From contig JAZNRP010000001.1 in assembly GCA_045590755.1 (NCBI GenBank), forward strand, positions 1 to 43,649: 43,649 nt of DNA, in the 5' to 3' direction. Of the stretch, positions 13,871 to 22,737 are shown in pieces; position 1 is the first letter of the stretch; each line of letters opens with the position of its first letter. The stretch is from SIG565 sp045590755. GTDB lineage: Bacteria; Bacillota; Clostridia; Oscillospirales; Acutalibacteraceae. The position numbers and the translations under genes are program-made. Under the pieces are notes generated by a model, which saw only the letters and a program-made list of their open reading frames with translations, had not been told where the DNA came from and did no database searches.

Positions 13871-14971
13871 ATGAAATTTACAGTTGAACGCGCCACACTT
13901 TTAGAAGCAGTAAATCATTTGTCCCGTATAGTAAACAATAAAACCTCCTTACCTGTTTTAGAAGGTATATTACTTTCTGCAGAACAGGGAAAATTAACCC
14001 TTATAAGCTACAATCTTGAAATGGGTATTAAAAAAGAAATTTATGCAAACACAGAAGAAGCTGGTGACATTGTTATAAATGCCCGTATTCTTGCAGAAAT
14101 TTTAAGAAAAATGAATGGCATAAGCGTTGAATTTTCTGTAGATGACAGACTTATGTGCCACATAAAGTCAGGCTCTGCTAATTTTGATATTATGGGTATG
14201 GCGGCAACAGACTTTCCTGAAATGCCTTCAGTAAGCAATAGTACACCTATATCACTTAGCGGTGAGATTATTAAAAATATGGTAAGAAGAACTATATTTG
14301 CGGTTGCTCAAAATGAAGGTACAAGACCTATTCTTACGGGTGTTAAGGTAAGTATTAAGGAAAATAATATTCAGTTTGTAGCAATTGACGGTTACAGACT
14401 TGCTATAAGAAATGAAAAATTAAATATTTCTGCCGATGCAGATTTTATAGTATCTGGTAAAGCAATAAGCGAGCTTGTAAAGCTTATTGAAAATGATGCA
14501 GAAGATGTATTAATTCACACAGGTTTTAATTTAATATGCTTTGAAACAAACGGTTACTCATTTATTTCCCGTTTACTTGAAGGCAGCTTTGTAGATTATT
14601 CAAAAACCGTTCCGCAGACCTATAAGCAGAGAATTTTTGTTGACACAGGTGATTTAATAGAAACTATTGACAGAATAAGTCCTGTAATTAATGACGCATT
14701 TTCAACTCCTGTAAGATGTGTAATAGGAGAAGAAAATATATTCTTTTCCTGTAATTCATCAGTAGGCCGTGCTACCGAAAATTTCCCGATTACATTAGAG
14801 GGTGAAGAATTTGAAATTGGTCTTAACAGCCGTTATTTACTTGAAGCATTAAAGGCTTGTGAAACCAGTAAAGTAAAAATAGAATTTAACGGCGCTACAT
14901 CGGGCGTACTTATAAAGCCGACAGAAAATGATGAGTTTCTTTATATGATAATGCCTATGAGGTTGAGATAA
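13871..14971 (+). CDS. dnaN: DNA polymerase III beta subunit (sliding clamp)
   Basis: The 366-residue clamp is a homodimeric ring that tethers DNA polymerase III to DNA. Three similar domains of about 120 residues can be followed: the start MKFTVERATLLEAVNHLSRIVNNKTSLPVLEGILL, the second around GEIIKNMVRRTIFAVAQNEGTRPILTGV, and the third ending EFLYMIMPMRLR, the conserved C-terminal hydrophobic-pocket strand. Length is normal. AAAGGAAA precedes the ATG. Its stop overlaps the S4-protein start by one base, so the two are coupled. Confidence 0.97.
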   Translation: MKFTVERATLLEAVNHLSRIVNNKTSLPVLEGILLSAEQGKLTLISYNLEMGIKKEIYANTEEAGDIVINARILAEILRKMNGISVEFSVDDRLMCHIKSGSANFDIMGMAATDFPEMPSVSNSTPISLSGEIIKNMVRRTIFAVAQNEGTRPILTGVKVSIKENNIQFVAIDGYRLAIRNEKLNISADADFIVSGKAISELVKLIENDAEDVLIHTGFNLICFETNGYSFISRLLEGSFVDYSKTVPQTYKQRIFVDTGDLIETIDRISPVINDAFSTPVRCVIGEENIFFSCNSSVGRATENFPITLEGEEFEIGLNSRYLLEALKACETSKVKIEFNGATSGVLIKPTENDEFLYMIMPMRLR

Positions 14972-15177
14972 TGGAAAAGGTAAAAATAAAAGAAGAATTC
15001 ATTAAGCTTGATTCATTACTTAAATTTTCAGGACTTGCCGAAACGGGCGGACATGCCAAAATAATTATTCAAAACGGTGAAGTGAAGGTAGACGGTGAAA
15101 TTTGTCTTCTTCGCGGTAAAAAGATTTATAAAGGAAGCACCGTAGAATTTGACGGAAAAGGAATAATTGTTGAATAA
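14971..15177 (+). CDS. yaaA: S4-domain RNA-binding protein (YaaA-like)
   Basis: A 68-residue protein consisting of a single S4 RNA-binding domain: EEFIKLDSLLKFSGLAETGGHAKIIIQNGEVKVDGEICLLRGKKIYKGSTVEF. Members sit between dnaN and recF across Firmicutes and are linked to ribosome assembly or RNA binding, though a precise role is not settled. TAATG overlap with dnaN at the start; recF begins on the base after its stop. Confidence 0.92.
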   Translation: MEKVKIKEEFIKLDSLLKFSGLAETGGHAKIIIQNGEVKVDGEICLLRGKKIYKGSTVEFDGKGIIVE

Positions 15178-16239
15178 ATGATTATTAAAAAGCTTTTTTT
15201 AAATGGTTTTAGAAATCTTTTTATAGATGAATTAATACCGGAAGAAAAAATTAATATAATTTGCGGAGATAATGCAGAAGGAAAAACAAATATTATAGAA
15301 GCTATTTGGCTTCTTACTGGTGCTAAAAGCTTTCGTAATGTGAAGGATAACGAGCTTGTAAATTTTGAAAGTAATTTTGCAGAAATTAAAGCGGATTTTA
15401 TAAGCGGACAAATTGAAAACAATCTTTTTATAAAAATAAATGAAAAAAGAGAAACACATCTTAATGGAAAAAAACAAAATTTATCGGCAGATATTGTAGG
15501 TAAATTCTGCGCCGTAATTTTTTCCCCATCAGATATTAATTTAATAACCGATTCACCAAAGATAAGAAGAAGATTTTTAGACACTGCAATTTGTCAGTTA
15601 TACCCAAAATACATAGAAATATTAAAAAACTATAACAGAGCCGTCCAGCAGAGAAATAATATTTTAAGAGATTGTATTAAGGATGCGTCCCTTAGAATAT
15701 TGCTTGAAGGCTTTGAAAAAAGCATTATAGAAAACGGCGAAAAAATAGTTGCTTACAGAAAAAGATATATTGAGCTTCTTAATATTAACGCCCCAAAAAT
15801 TTATAATGATTTATCGGGTAATAAGGAATTTTTAGAAATAGAATATATATGCTCTTATAAAGAAAATTTCAAAAACGAATTATTGCTTTGTCAAAAGGAA
15901 GATATTTTAAGGGGTGTTACAACAGTAGGACCCCACAGGGATGATATTTTATTTAAAATAAACGGCTTTTCCGCAAAGGAATATTCTTCCCAAGGACAAA
16001 AAAGAAGTATTTGTTTATCTCTTAAAATAGCAGAATCAAACATTATAGAAGAGGTAATTGGTGAAAAGCCTGTGACTCTGCTTGATGATGTTATGAGTGA
16101 GCTTGATAAGGGCAGACAAAACTACATACTTAATCACATAAAAGACAGACAGGTGTTTATAACCTGCTGTGATAAATCTAATTTTGAAGATTTAGAAGAA
16201 GGAAAGGTATTTTTTGTTAAAAACGGAAGGATTATTTAA
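15178..16239 (+). CDS. recF: DNA replication and repair protein RecF
   Basis: RecF (353 residues) is an SMC-like ATPase that loads RecA at single-strand gaps together with RecO and RecR. Walker A GDNAEGKT is at residues 30-37, the D-loop region GPHRDDI near 249, the ABC-type signature SSQGQKRS near 268, and Walker B TLLDDVMSELD near 300. The first strand KLFLNGFRNL is typical. It starts immediately after the S4-protein stop with no gap, implying coupled translation. AT-rich codon use is a little stronger than in gyrB. Confidence 0.95.
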   Translation: MIIKKLFLNGFRNLFIDELIPEEKINIICGDNAEGKTNIIEAIWLLTGAKSFRNVKDNELVNFESNFAEIKADFISGQIENNLFIKINEKRETHLNGKKQNLSADIVGKFCAVIFSPSDINLITDSPKIRRRFLDTAICQLYPKYIEILKNYNRAVQQRNNILRDCIKDASLRILLEGFEKSIIENGEKIVAYRKRYIELLNINAPKIYNDLSGNKEFLEIEYICSYKENFKNELLLCQKEDILRGVTTVGPHRDDILFKINGFSAKEYSSQGQKRSICLSLKIAESNIIEEVIGEKPVTLLDDVMSELDKGRQNYILNHIKDRQVFITCCDKSNFEDLEEGKVFFVKNGRII

Positions 16240-16241
16240 AA

Positions 16242-16502
16242 ATGTATATACATTTAGGGCAGGACACCGTTATTAAAAAAAGAGATATTATAGGAATTTT
16301 TGATTTAGATACGGCATCGGTCAGTCGCCATACGCGAAAATTTCTTAATATGGCACAAAAAAGGGGACAGGTAATAAATGTTTCCTATGAATTACCAAAA
16401 GCCTTTGTTGTTTGCCAAAAAAAAAATACAAAAGGCAGGGTTTATATTTCGCAGCTTTCTCCCACAACCCTGCAAAAAAGAAACGAATTTTTAAACTATT
16501 AA
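16242..16502 (+). CDS. remB: DUF370 family regulator RemB-like
   Basis: An 86-residue DUF370 protein. The start MYIHLGQDTVIKKRDIIGIFDLDTAS and the YELPKAFVV segment are the family pattern. The relatives RemA/RemB regulate extracellular-matrix and osmoprotection genes in Bacillus; the recF-gyrB position is that of RemB (YaaB). GGAAGG at the end of recF serves as the binding site, 2 bp gap. Possibly DNA-binding like RemA, which is inference for this branch. Confidence 0.9.
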   Translation: MYIHLGQDTVIKKRDIIGIFDLDTASVSRHTRKFLNMAQKRGQVINVSYELPKAFVVCQKKNTKGRVYISQLSPTTLQKRNEFLNY

Positions 16503-16518
16503 GGAAAGGTGAAAATTT

Positions 16519-18459
16519 ATGTCAGAAAATATTACTTCACCCGTAAATGATACCTATGACGAAAGCTCCATTCAGGTATTGGAAGGACTTGAAGCGGTAA
16601 GAAAGAGACCGGGTATGTACATCGGCTCAACAGGTGAGCGCGGTTTACACCACCTTGTGTACGAAATTGTTGATAACTCTATTGACGAAGCGTTGGCAGG
16701 CTACTGTGATAAAATTACGGTTGAACTGCTTGATGACGGCATTGTAAGGGTTACCGATAACGGACGCGGTATACCGGTAGGTATAAATCCGCAAAAGGGA
16801 ATACCCACAGTTACCGTTGTATTTACAATTCTTCACGCGGGCGGTAAGTTTGGCGGCAGCGGTTATAAGGTGTCGGGCGGTTTGCACGGTGTTGGTGCGT
16901 CGGTTGTTAATGCACTTTCAAGCTGGCTCGAAGTAGAGGTTAGTGACGGAAAAAACATTTACCGTCAGAGATATGAAAAGGGAAATATTGTAACCGACCT
17001 TGATATAATCGGAACAACCGATAAAACAGGTACCACGGTTACCTTTAAGCCCGACCCCACAATCTTTACAGATACTATCACTTACGATTACGATATTCTC
17101 GTTAACCGTCTTCGTGAGCAGTCTTTCCTTAATGCAGGTATAAGAGTAGAATTAATTGATAAAAGAACCGATGTTTTTGAACCCCGTCAGGATGAATTCT
17201 ATTATGAAGGCGGTATTAAGTCCTATGTAGAATTTTTACTCTCGGGAATAAAGAAAGAACGCCTAAATAATGAAGTAATTTATTTATCTACCACCGACGG
17301 CGATGCATCTGCCGAAATAGCTCTTGTTTGGTCTACGGCGTATGATAATAAAATTATGTCGTTTGCAAATACCTTGCATACAGTTGATGGCGGTACACAT
17401 GAACAGGGCTTTAGACAGAGTCTTGCAAATGTTGTTAATAAATACGCCTTTGATTTTAAGAAGCTGAAAGACGGCAACCCCCGCCTTAAAGGCGACGATA
17501 TTATGGAAGGCGTTGTAGCGGTTGTTTCAGTAAAGCTGTCTGATGCACAGTTTGAATCGCAAACCAAGGCAAAGCTCGGTAATACCTTTATCGGTACACT
17601 GGTAAGAAACCTTGTAAATGATAAGCTATATCAGTATTTTGAAGAGCATCCGGCAGAAGCTAAAATTATAATTGATAAGGCTATTGCCGCACAAAATGCG
17701 CGCGAAGCCGCACAGAAGGCCCGTGAGGCATCCCGTAATAAATCAGGCATTGCGGGTAAAAGCCGTATGCCCGAAAAATTAACCGACTGTATATCTGATG
17801 ACCCGACAAAAACAGAGCTGTTTATAGTAGAGGGTGACTCTGCAGGCGGAAGTGCCGTAGAAGGCAGAAACTCAACCTATCAGGCAATTCTTCCGCTTTG
17901 GGGTAAAATGCTCAATGTTGAAAAGGCAAGGGAAGACAAGGTTTACGGCAATGATAAGCTGACACCCGTAATAGTAGCACTCGGTACAGGGATTGGCGAT
18001 AATTTTGATATAGAAAAGCTTCGTTACAACAAAATTGTAATTATGGCCGATGCCGATGTCGACGGCTCACATATAAGAACACTTCTTTTGACCTTCTTCT
18101 TCCGATATATGCCGCAGCTTATTGAAAACGGTAATATTTATTTGGCTCAACCGCCGCTTTACCGCGTATCAAAGGGTAAAAAGCATTTTGATGCATTTAC
18201 AGATGAAGAAAAAGCAAGATACATTGAAGAGCTTGGCGGTAGCGCAGATGTTCAGCGTTATAAGGGTCTTGGTGAAATGGACCCAGACCAGCTGTGGGAA
18301 ACTACACTTAACCCTGAAGTCAGAACAATGCTTCGTGTTACCATGAGCGATGCTATGCTTGCCGACCAGACATTTACAATGCTTATGGGTGACGAGGTTG
18401 AGCCCAGAAAGCAGTTTATCGAAGAAAACGCGGTATTTGCTACCGACCTTGATATTTAA
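16519..18459 (+). CDS. gyrB: DNA gyrase subunit B
   Basis: The ATPase subunit of gyrase, 646 residues, introduces negative supercoils with GyrA. GHKL ATPase motifs are EIVDNSIDEALAG (about residues 48-60), DNGRGIPVG and GLHGVGASVVNALS; the transducer follows; TOPRIM motifs are EGDSAGGSA and DADVDGSHI; the tail ends RKQFIEENAVFATDLDI. Length fits the short Gram-positive form. AGGAAAGG precedes the ATG, and gyrA follows 18 bp later with GAAAGGAG between them, so both are cotranscribed. Confidence 0.98.
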   Translation: MSENITSPVNDTYDESSIQVLEGLEAVRKRPGMYIGSTGERGLHHLVYEIVDNSIDEALAGYCDKITVELLDDGIVRVTDNGRGIPVGINPQKGIPTVTVVFTILHAGGKFGGSGYKVSGGLHGVGASVVNALSSWLEVEVSDGKNIYRQRYEKGNIVTDLDIIGTTDKTGTTVTFKPDPTIFTDTITYDYDILVNRLREQSFLNAGIRVELIDKRTDVFEPRQDEFYYEGGIKSYVEFLLSGIKKERLNNEVIYLSTTDGDASAEIALVWSTAYDNKIMSFANTLHTVDGGTHEQGFRQSLANVVNKYAFDFKKLKDGNPRLKGDDIMEGVVAVVSVKLSDAQFESQTKAKLGNTFIGTLVRNLVNDKLYQYFEEHPAEAKIIIDKAIAAQNAREAAQKAREASRNKSGIAGKSRMPEKLTDCISDDPTKTELFIVEGDSAGGSAVEGRNSTYQAILPLWGKMLNVEKAREDKVYGNDKLTPVIVALGTGIGDNFDIEKLRYNKIVIMADADVDGSHIRTLLLTFFFRYMPQLIENGNIYLAQPPLYRVSKGKKHFDAFTDEEKARYIEELGGSADVQRYKGLGEMDPDQLWETTLNPEVRTMLRVTMSDAMLADQTFTMLMGDEVEPRKQFIEENAVFATDLDI

Positions 18460-18477
18460 CGAAAGGAGAGAGTAAAA

Positions 18478-21009
18478 ATGGCGAAACAAGAAAAGGTATT
18501 TTGGCCGGAAGACGAGCAAACCAATATCGTCCCTGTCGAAATTGTTGATGAAGTTAAAAGCAGTATGCTGCAGTACGGTATGTCCGTACTTGTAGGCCGT
18601 GCTCTCCCCGATGTTCGTGACGGACTCAAGCCCGTTCACCGCCGTATTCTTTACACAATGTACGAAAACGGTCTGACACCCGATAAAGCATATCGTAAGT
18701 GCGCCGACACAGTAGGTTCTGTGCTTGGTCGTTACCATCCGCACGGTGACTCTTCGGTGTACGATGCTATGGTGCGTATGGCGCAGGATTTCTCTCTTCG
18801 CTACCCGCTTATAGACGGACACGGAAACTTCGGTAATATCGACGGCTACCCCGCCGCCGCCTACCGTTATACCGAGTCTAAAATGAACAGAATCTCTCTT
18901 AATATGCTTGATGATATTGAGAAAGATACAGTTGATTTTACACCCAACTATGATGACCGACTTAAAGAACCCGTTGTTCTTCCCGTTCGCTTTCCGCAGC
19001 TGCTTGTAAACGGCTCGAGTGGTATAGCCTTTGGTATGGCTACCGAAATTCCGCCGCATAACTTAGGCGAAGTTATTGACGGTATGTGTTACCTTATAGA
19101 TAACCCCGAAGCAGAATTATCTGAGCTTTGCGAGTTTATAAAGGGACCCGACTTCCCCACAGGCGGTATAATTATGGGCAAAAGCGGTATTCGTGCCGCC
19201 TACGCTACGGGTAAGGGCAAAATTATAGTTCGCGGTAAGGCCGAAATTGAAGAAACCAAGGCAGGAAAATTCCGCATTATTATAACCGAGATTCCCTACA
19301 AGGTTAAAAAGAAGGACCTTGTTAAGAAAATTTATGATTTAGCAAGCGAAAAGCGCGTAGAAGGCATTGATGATGTAGTTGACTATTCTTCCAAGCGTGA
19401 CGGCGGTATAAGAATAGTAGTAGATGTAAAGCGTGACGCCAATCCGCAGGTTGTGCTTAACAAACTTTATTCCTACACCGATTTACAGACCACCTTCGGC
19501 GCTAACCTGATTGCTATTGTAAACGGCAAACCGCAGATTTTAACACTTAAAGAAATGCTGCAGAACAGTATCGATTTCCAGTGTGAAATAATTGAGCGCA
19601 GAACCCGTTTTGATATGAACAAGGCTAAAGAGCGCGCACATATTCTTGAAGCGCTTAAAAAGGCAATTGATTTTATTGATGAAGTAATAGCAATTATTCG
19701 TAATTCAAAAACAATACCCGAATCAAAGGAAGCTTTAGCAGAGCGCTTTGGCTTTGATGATGTTCAGACCACCGCTATTGTGCAAATGCAGCTCGGAAAG
19801 CTTGCGGGTATGGAAAAACAGAAAATAGAAGAAGAATTACAAGAAAAGTATGACTTTATTAAGGAATGCGAAGCAATTTTAGCAGACCACAAGCGTGTAC
19901 TTGATATTGTTAAGACTGATTCACTCAACCTAAGGGACAAATATGCCGATGACCGCCGTACCGAAATTACAATGGTTTCGGGTGAGGTTGACATAGAAGA
20001 CCTTATACCCGAAGAAGAGTGCGTTATTACAAAAACCGTTAACGGCTATATCAAGCGTGTACCCGCATCCGAATACTCGGTACAGAATCGTGGCGGCCGC
20101 GGTGTAAAGGGTCTTACAACAAGAGAAGACGATATAACCGAGAATATGTTTGTATGCTCGTCTCACGACTATGTAATGATGTTTACAAATCTTGGCCGTG
20201 TGTACCGACTCAAAGCTTATGAAATTCCTGAAGGCACGAGAACCAGTAAGGGTATGAATGTAATTAACATTATACCGCTACAGGAAGGCGAAAAGCTTTC
20301 AATGATTCTGTCTTATAGTGAGCTTGACGGACAGCAGTATGTTGTTATGGGCACCAAAAACGGTTGCATTAAGCGTACCGATATGGACGACTTTAAGAAT
20401 ACCCGTAAAACAGGTATTATTGCATTATCTTTGGATGAAGGTGACGAATTAAGCTTTGTTGCCATTACAAAGGGCGATAAATCCTTGGTTGTAGCCACCA
20501 AAAAGGGTAAGGCAATACGCTTTATGGAAAGCGATGTTCGTCCTATGGGAAGAACGGCTCGCGGTGTTCGCTCAATTAAATTAGCAAGCGGAGACGAGGT
20601 TGTGGCAATGGCGGTGTGCGATGAAGACACCGTACTTTTAACCGTTAGTGAAACAGGCTACGGCAGACGCAGTGATGTAAGCGATTACCGCATACAAACC
20701 CGTGGCGGCGGCGGTACAAAGAACTACCGCACTGATAGATTTGGGGATGTTGCCGCAGTTAAGGCGGTTACAGATGAAGAAGATGTAATTATGATTTCTT
20801 CTGACGGCATAATTATAAGAATAGCGGCGGCATCTATCAGTAAATTTGCCCGCCCGTCAAAGGGTGTTCGAATTATGAAGTTCGGCGCAAACAGTGACGC
20901 TAAGGTTTTATCGGTTGCAACGGCAGAGCATGACGAAGAACAGGTAAACGCAGAAGCCGAAGCGCCCGAAGCCGACGCTGCAGAAACGGGTAATGACCAG
21001 GACGAATAG
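18478..21009 (+). CDS. gyrA: DNA gyrase subunit A
   Basis: The DNA-cleaving subunit of gyrase (843 residues). The quinolone-resistance region HPHGDSSVYDAMVRMAQ (87-103) has the wild-type Ser and Asp positions. The catalytic tyrosine lies in AAAYRYTESK (Tyr131). The C-terminal pinwheel contains the gyrase-box-type motif QNRGGRGVKG and later RTRGGGG-like repeats (QTRGGGGTKN). The final 30 residues form an acidic Glu/Ala/Asp tail. A CPBP protease gene starts 23 bp downstream with no terminator between. Confidence 0.98.
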   Translation: MAKQEKVFWPEDEQTNIVPVEIVDEVKSSMLQYGMSVLVGRALPDVRDGLKPVHRRILYTMYENGLTPDKAYRKCADTVGSVLGRYHPHGDSSVYDAMVRMAQDFSLRYPLIDGHGNFGNIDGYPAAAYRYTESKMNRISLNMLDDIEKDTVDFTPNYDDRLKEPVVLPVRFPQLLVNGSSGIAFGMATEIPPHNLGEVIDGMCYLIDNPEAELSELCEFIKGPDFPTGGIIMGKSGIRAAYATGKGKIIVRGKAEIEETKAGKFRIIITEIPYKVKKKDLVKKIYDLASEKRVEGIDDVVDYSSKRDGGIRIVVDVKRDANPQVVLNKLYSYTDLQTTFGANLIAIVNGKPQILTLKEMLQNSIDFQCEIIERRTRFDMNKAKERAHILEALKKAIDFIDEVIAIIRNSKTIPESKEALAERFGFDDVQTTAIVQMQLGKLAGMEKQKIEEELQEKYDFIKECEAILADHKRVLDIVKTDSLNLRDKYADDRRTEITMVSGEVDIEDLIPEEECVITKTVNGYIKRVPASEYSVQNRGGRGVKGLTTREDDITENMFVCSSHDYVMMFTNLGRVYRLKAYEIPEGTRTSKGMNVINIIPLQEGEKLSMILSYSELDGQQYVVMGTKNGCIKRTDMDDFKNTRKTGIIALSLDEGDELSFVAITKGDKSLVVATKKGKAIRFMESDVRPMGRTARGVRSIKLASGDEVVAMAVCDEDTVLLTVSETGYGRRSDVSDYRIQTRGGGGTKNYRTDRFGDVAAVKAVTDEEDVIMISSDGIIIRIAAASISKFARPSKGVRIMKFGANSDAKVLSVATAEHDEEQVNAEAEAPEADAAETGNDQDE

Positions 21010-21032
21010 CTTGGTCTGTTAGGAGATAGCCT

Positions 21033-22016
21033 TTGAAAAAGAATTTTTCTTTTAACACGGAATTTTTACAACTAATAGAAGAAAAAAAAGAACAGCGCAG
21101 GGTGGCAAATTTTGCCGCCCTGTCACTGCTTATTCTGTTTTTAATAATGTTTGGTTGGAGCTTTGTGTATATAAGGGTAATGGGAAACCTTGGAGTACCG
21201 TATAAAACAATAGTTTCGTTACTTGACAATCCTGCAATAAATGAAATTATGCAAATTTTTGTATCTTTTTGTATGCTTATAATACCGGGTCTTGTGTTAG
21301 CAAGAGTTCTGCATATAAAAATACGCGATGTGGTACCGCTTGGCTTGCCAAAAAACAAAAATAATTTCGCATTTTTTATAGCGGCACTTGGTTTTTGTAT
21401 GTTCGCGTCGCAAGCAAGCAGTATTGCCGGCGCTATAATTGAAAGCTTTGGTGTTACCTTTCCGTCAATGGACAGGGAATTACCTACAGGGGTTTTTGGT
21501 GTAGCACTTGTTGTTCTCTCAACTTCTGTTTTCCCTGCATTACTCGAAGAATTTTTGATGCGTGGCGTAATACTCGGCGCTTTTAAAAGGTTTGGCGACA
21601 GCTTTGCGATAATTGCGTCATCTGTTCTTTTTGCCTTTATGCACGCATCCTTATCACAGTTTGCATTTGCTTTTTTGGTGGGACTTGTTTTAGGCTTTGT
21701 TACAATAAAGGCAAAATCAATCTGGCCCGCCGTTTTAATACACGCGGCAAATAATTTTATAAGCGTTGTTTTTTCTTATCTCGGACTTTATGTCGGCACA
21801 ACCGTTTTGAACACGGTATTTTATATGTTCTTAGGAATGCTTTTTGTAGCAGCGGTTATAGCCACAATTATTGCTTCCCGAGATACCGAGTTTTTAAAAT
21901 TAGAAAGCTCAGATACCCTTTCTACCGAAGCCCAAAAAATCAAATGGTTTATAACCGCCCCCGCAGTAATAGTAGCAATAATAGCGGCGGTTGCCATTTC
22001 CGTTTTTTTAAGATAG
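21033..22016 (+). CDS. CPBP-family intramembrane metalloprotease
   Basis: A 327-residue polytopic membrane protein of the CPBP (CAAX protease/Abi) family. The three catalytic motifs are complete: EEFLMR (Glu172, Glu173, Arg177), FAFMH (His204) and HAANNF (His237). About eight hydrophobic helices are visible. In bacteria such proteases are tied to bacteriocin maturation/self-immunity or membrane-protein processing; none is proven here. The start is a TTG with AGGAGATA 4 nt upstream. It precedes an ABC exporter pair by 10 bp, suggesting a joint function. Confidence 0.9.
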   Translation: MKKNFSFNTEFLQLIEEKKEQRRVANFAALSLLILFLIMFGWSFVYIRVMGNLGVPYKTIVSLLDNPAINEIMQIFVSFCMLIIPGLVLARVLHIKIRDVVPLGLPKNKNNFAFFIAALGFCMFASQASSIAGAIIESFGVTFPSMDRELPTGVFGVALVVLSTSVFPALLEEFLMRGVILGAFKRFGDSFAIIASSVLFAFMHASLSQFAFAFLVGLVLGFVTIKAKSIWPAVLIHAANNFISVVFSYLGLYVGTTVLNTVFYMFLGMLFVAAVIATIIASRDTEFLKLESSDTLSTEAQKIKWFITAPAVIVAIIAAVAISVFLR

Positions 22017-22026
22017 GAGAAATATT

Positions 22027-22737
22027 ATGTTGGAAATCTTAGGCGTTACCAAAAGATATGGCAAGGTGTTGGCAAACAATGCAGTGTCCTTTACCGTGCC
22101 CGACGGCAGTATTACTGTGCTTTTAGGACCTAACGGTGCGGGAAAAAGTACGGTTATAAAATCAATTATCGGTTTTTTAAGACACGACGGACTCATCACG
22201 GTTGACGGGTTTGAGAACAAGAGCATTGATGCTAAAAGACTTATAGGTTATGTGCCCGAAATACCGGCACTTTACCCTAATCTCACAGTTGCAGAGCACC
22301 TTGAATTTATAGCAAGGGTTTATAAACTGCACGATTATAAGGATTATGCCGAAGAATTACTTGACAGAATGGAGCTTACCGATAAGAAAAAGAAATTCGG
22401 CGATGAGTTATCAAAGGGTATGCAGCAAAAATTAAGTATTTGCTGCGGACTTTTGCCAAAACCTAAATTTCTGCTTTTTGATGAGCCTATGATAGGCCTT
22501 GACCCACACGCGATAAAAGAACTTAAAGAAATTTTTACAGAGCTCAAAACACAAGGCTGCTCGTTACTTATAAGCACCCATATGATAGATAGTATTGATT
22601 CTTTATGGGAAAAAACCGTAATAATGCAAAGCGGCGAAGTTAAGGCTCAGGTTTTGCGGGAAGAAATAGAAAAATCAGGCGACACGCTTGAAAATATATT
22701 CTTCCGCATTACAGAAGCTGCGGCGGGGGAACAGTAA
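22027..22737 (+). CDS. ABC transporter ATP-binding protein
   Basis: A 236-residue ATPase. Walker A GPNGAGKST is near residues 34-42, signature LSKGMQQKLS near 124-133, Walker B FLLFDEP near 149-155, and the switch histidine in STHMIDS. YVPEIPALYPNLTVAEHLEF between Walker A and the signature is typical of CcmA-like export ATPases. TAGGAG precedes the ATG. Its stop is directly followed by the ATG of the permease, so the two form one transporter, likely with the upstream CPBP protease in the same transcript. Confidence 0.92.
   Translation: MLEILGVTKRYGKVLANNAVSFTVPDGSITVLLGPNGAGKSTVIKSIIGFLRHDGLITVDGFENKSIDAKRLIGYVPEIPALYPNLTVAEHLEFIARVYKLHDYKDYAEELLDRMELTDKKKKFGDELSKGMQQKLSICCGLLPKPKFLLFDEPMIGLDPHAIKELKEIFTELKTQGCSLLISTHMIDSIDSLWEKTVIMQSGEVKAQVLREEIEKSGDTLENIFFRITEAAAGEQ

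Noticed and set aside
18169..19059. 296-residue minus-strand frame antisense to the gyrB end and gyrA start
   Set aside because: It lies wholly opposite two certain genes, has no family pattern, is rich in His/Cys/Val runs typical of a shadow frame, and has no binding site.
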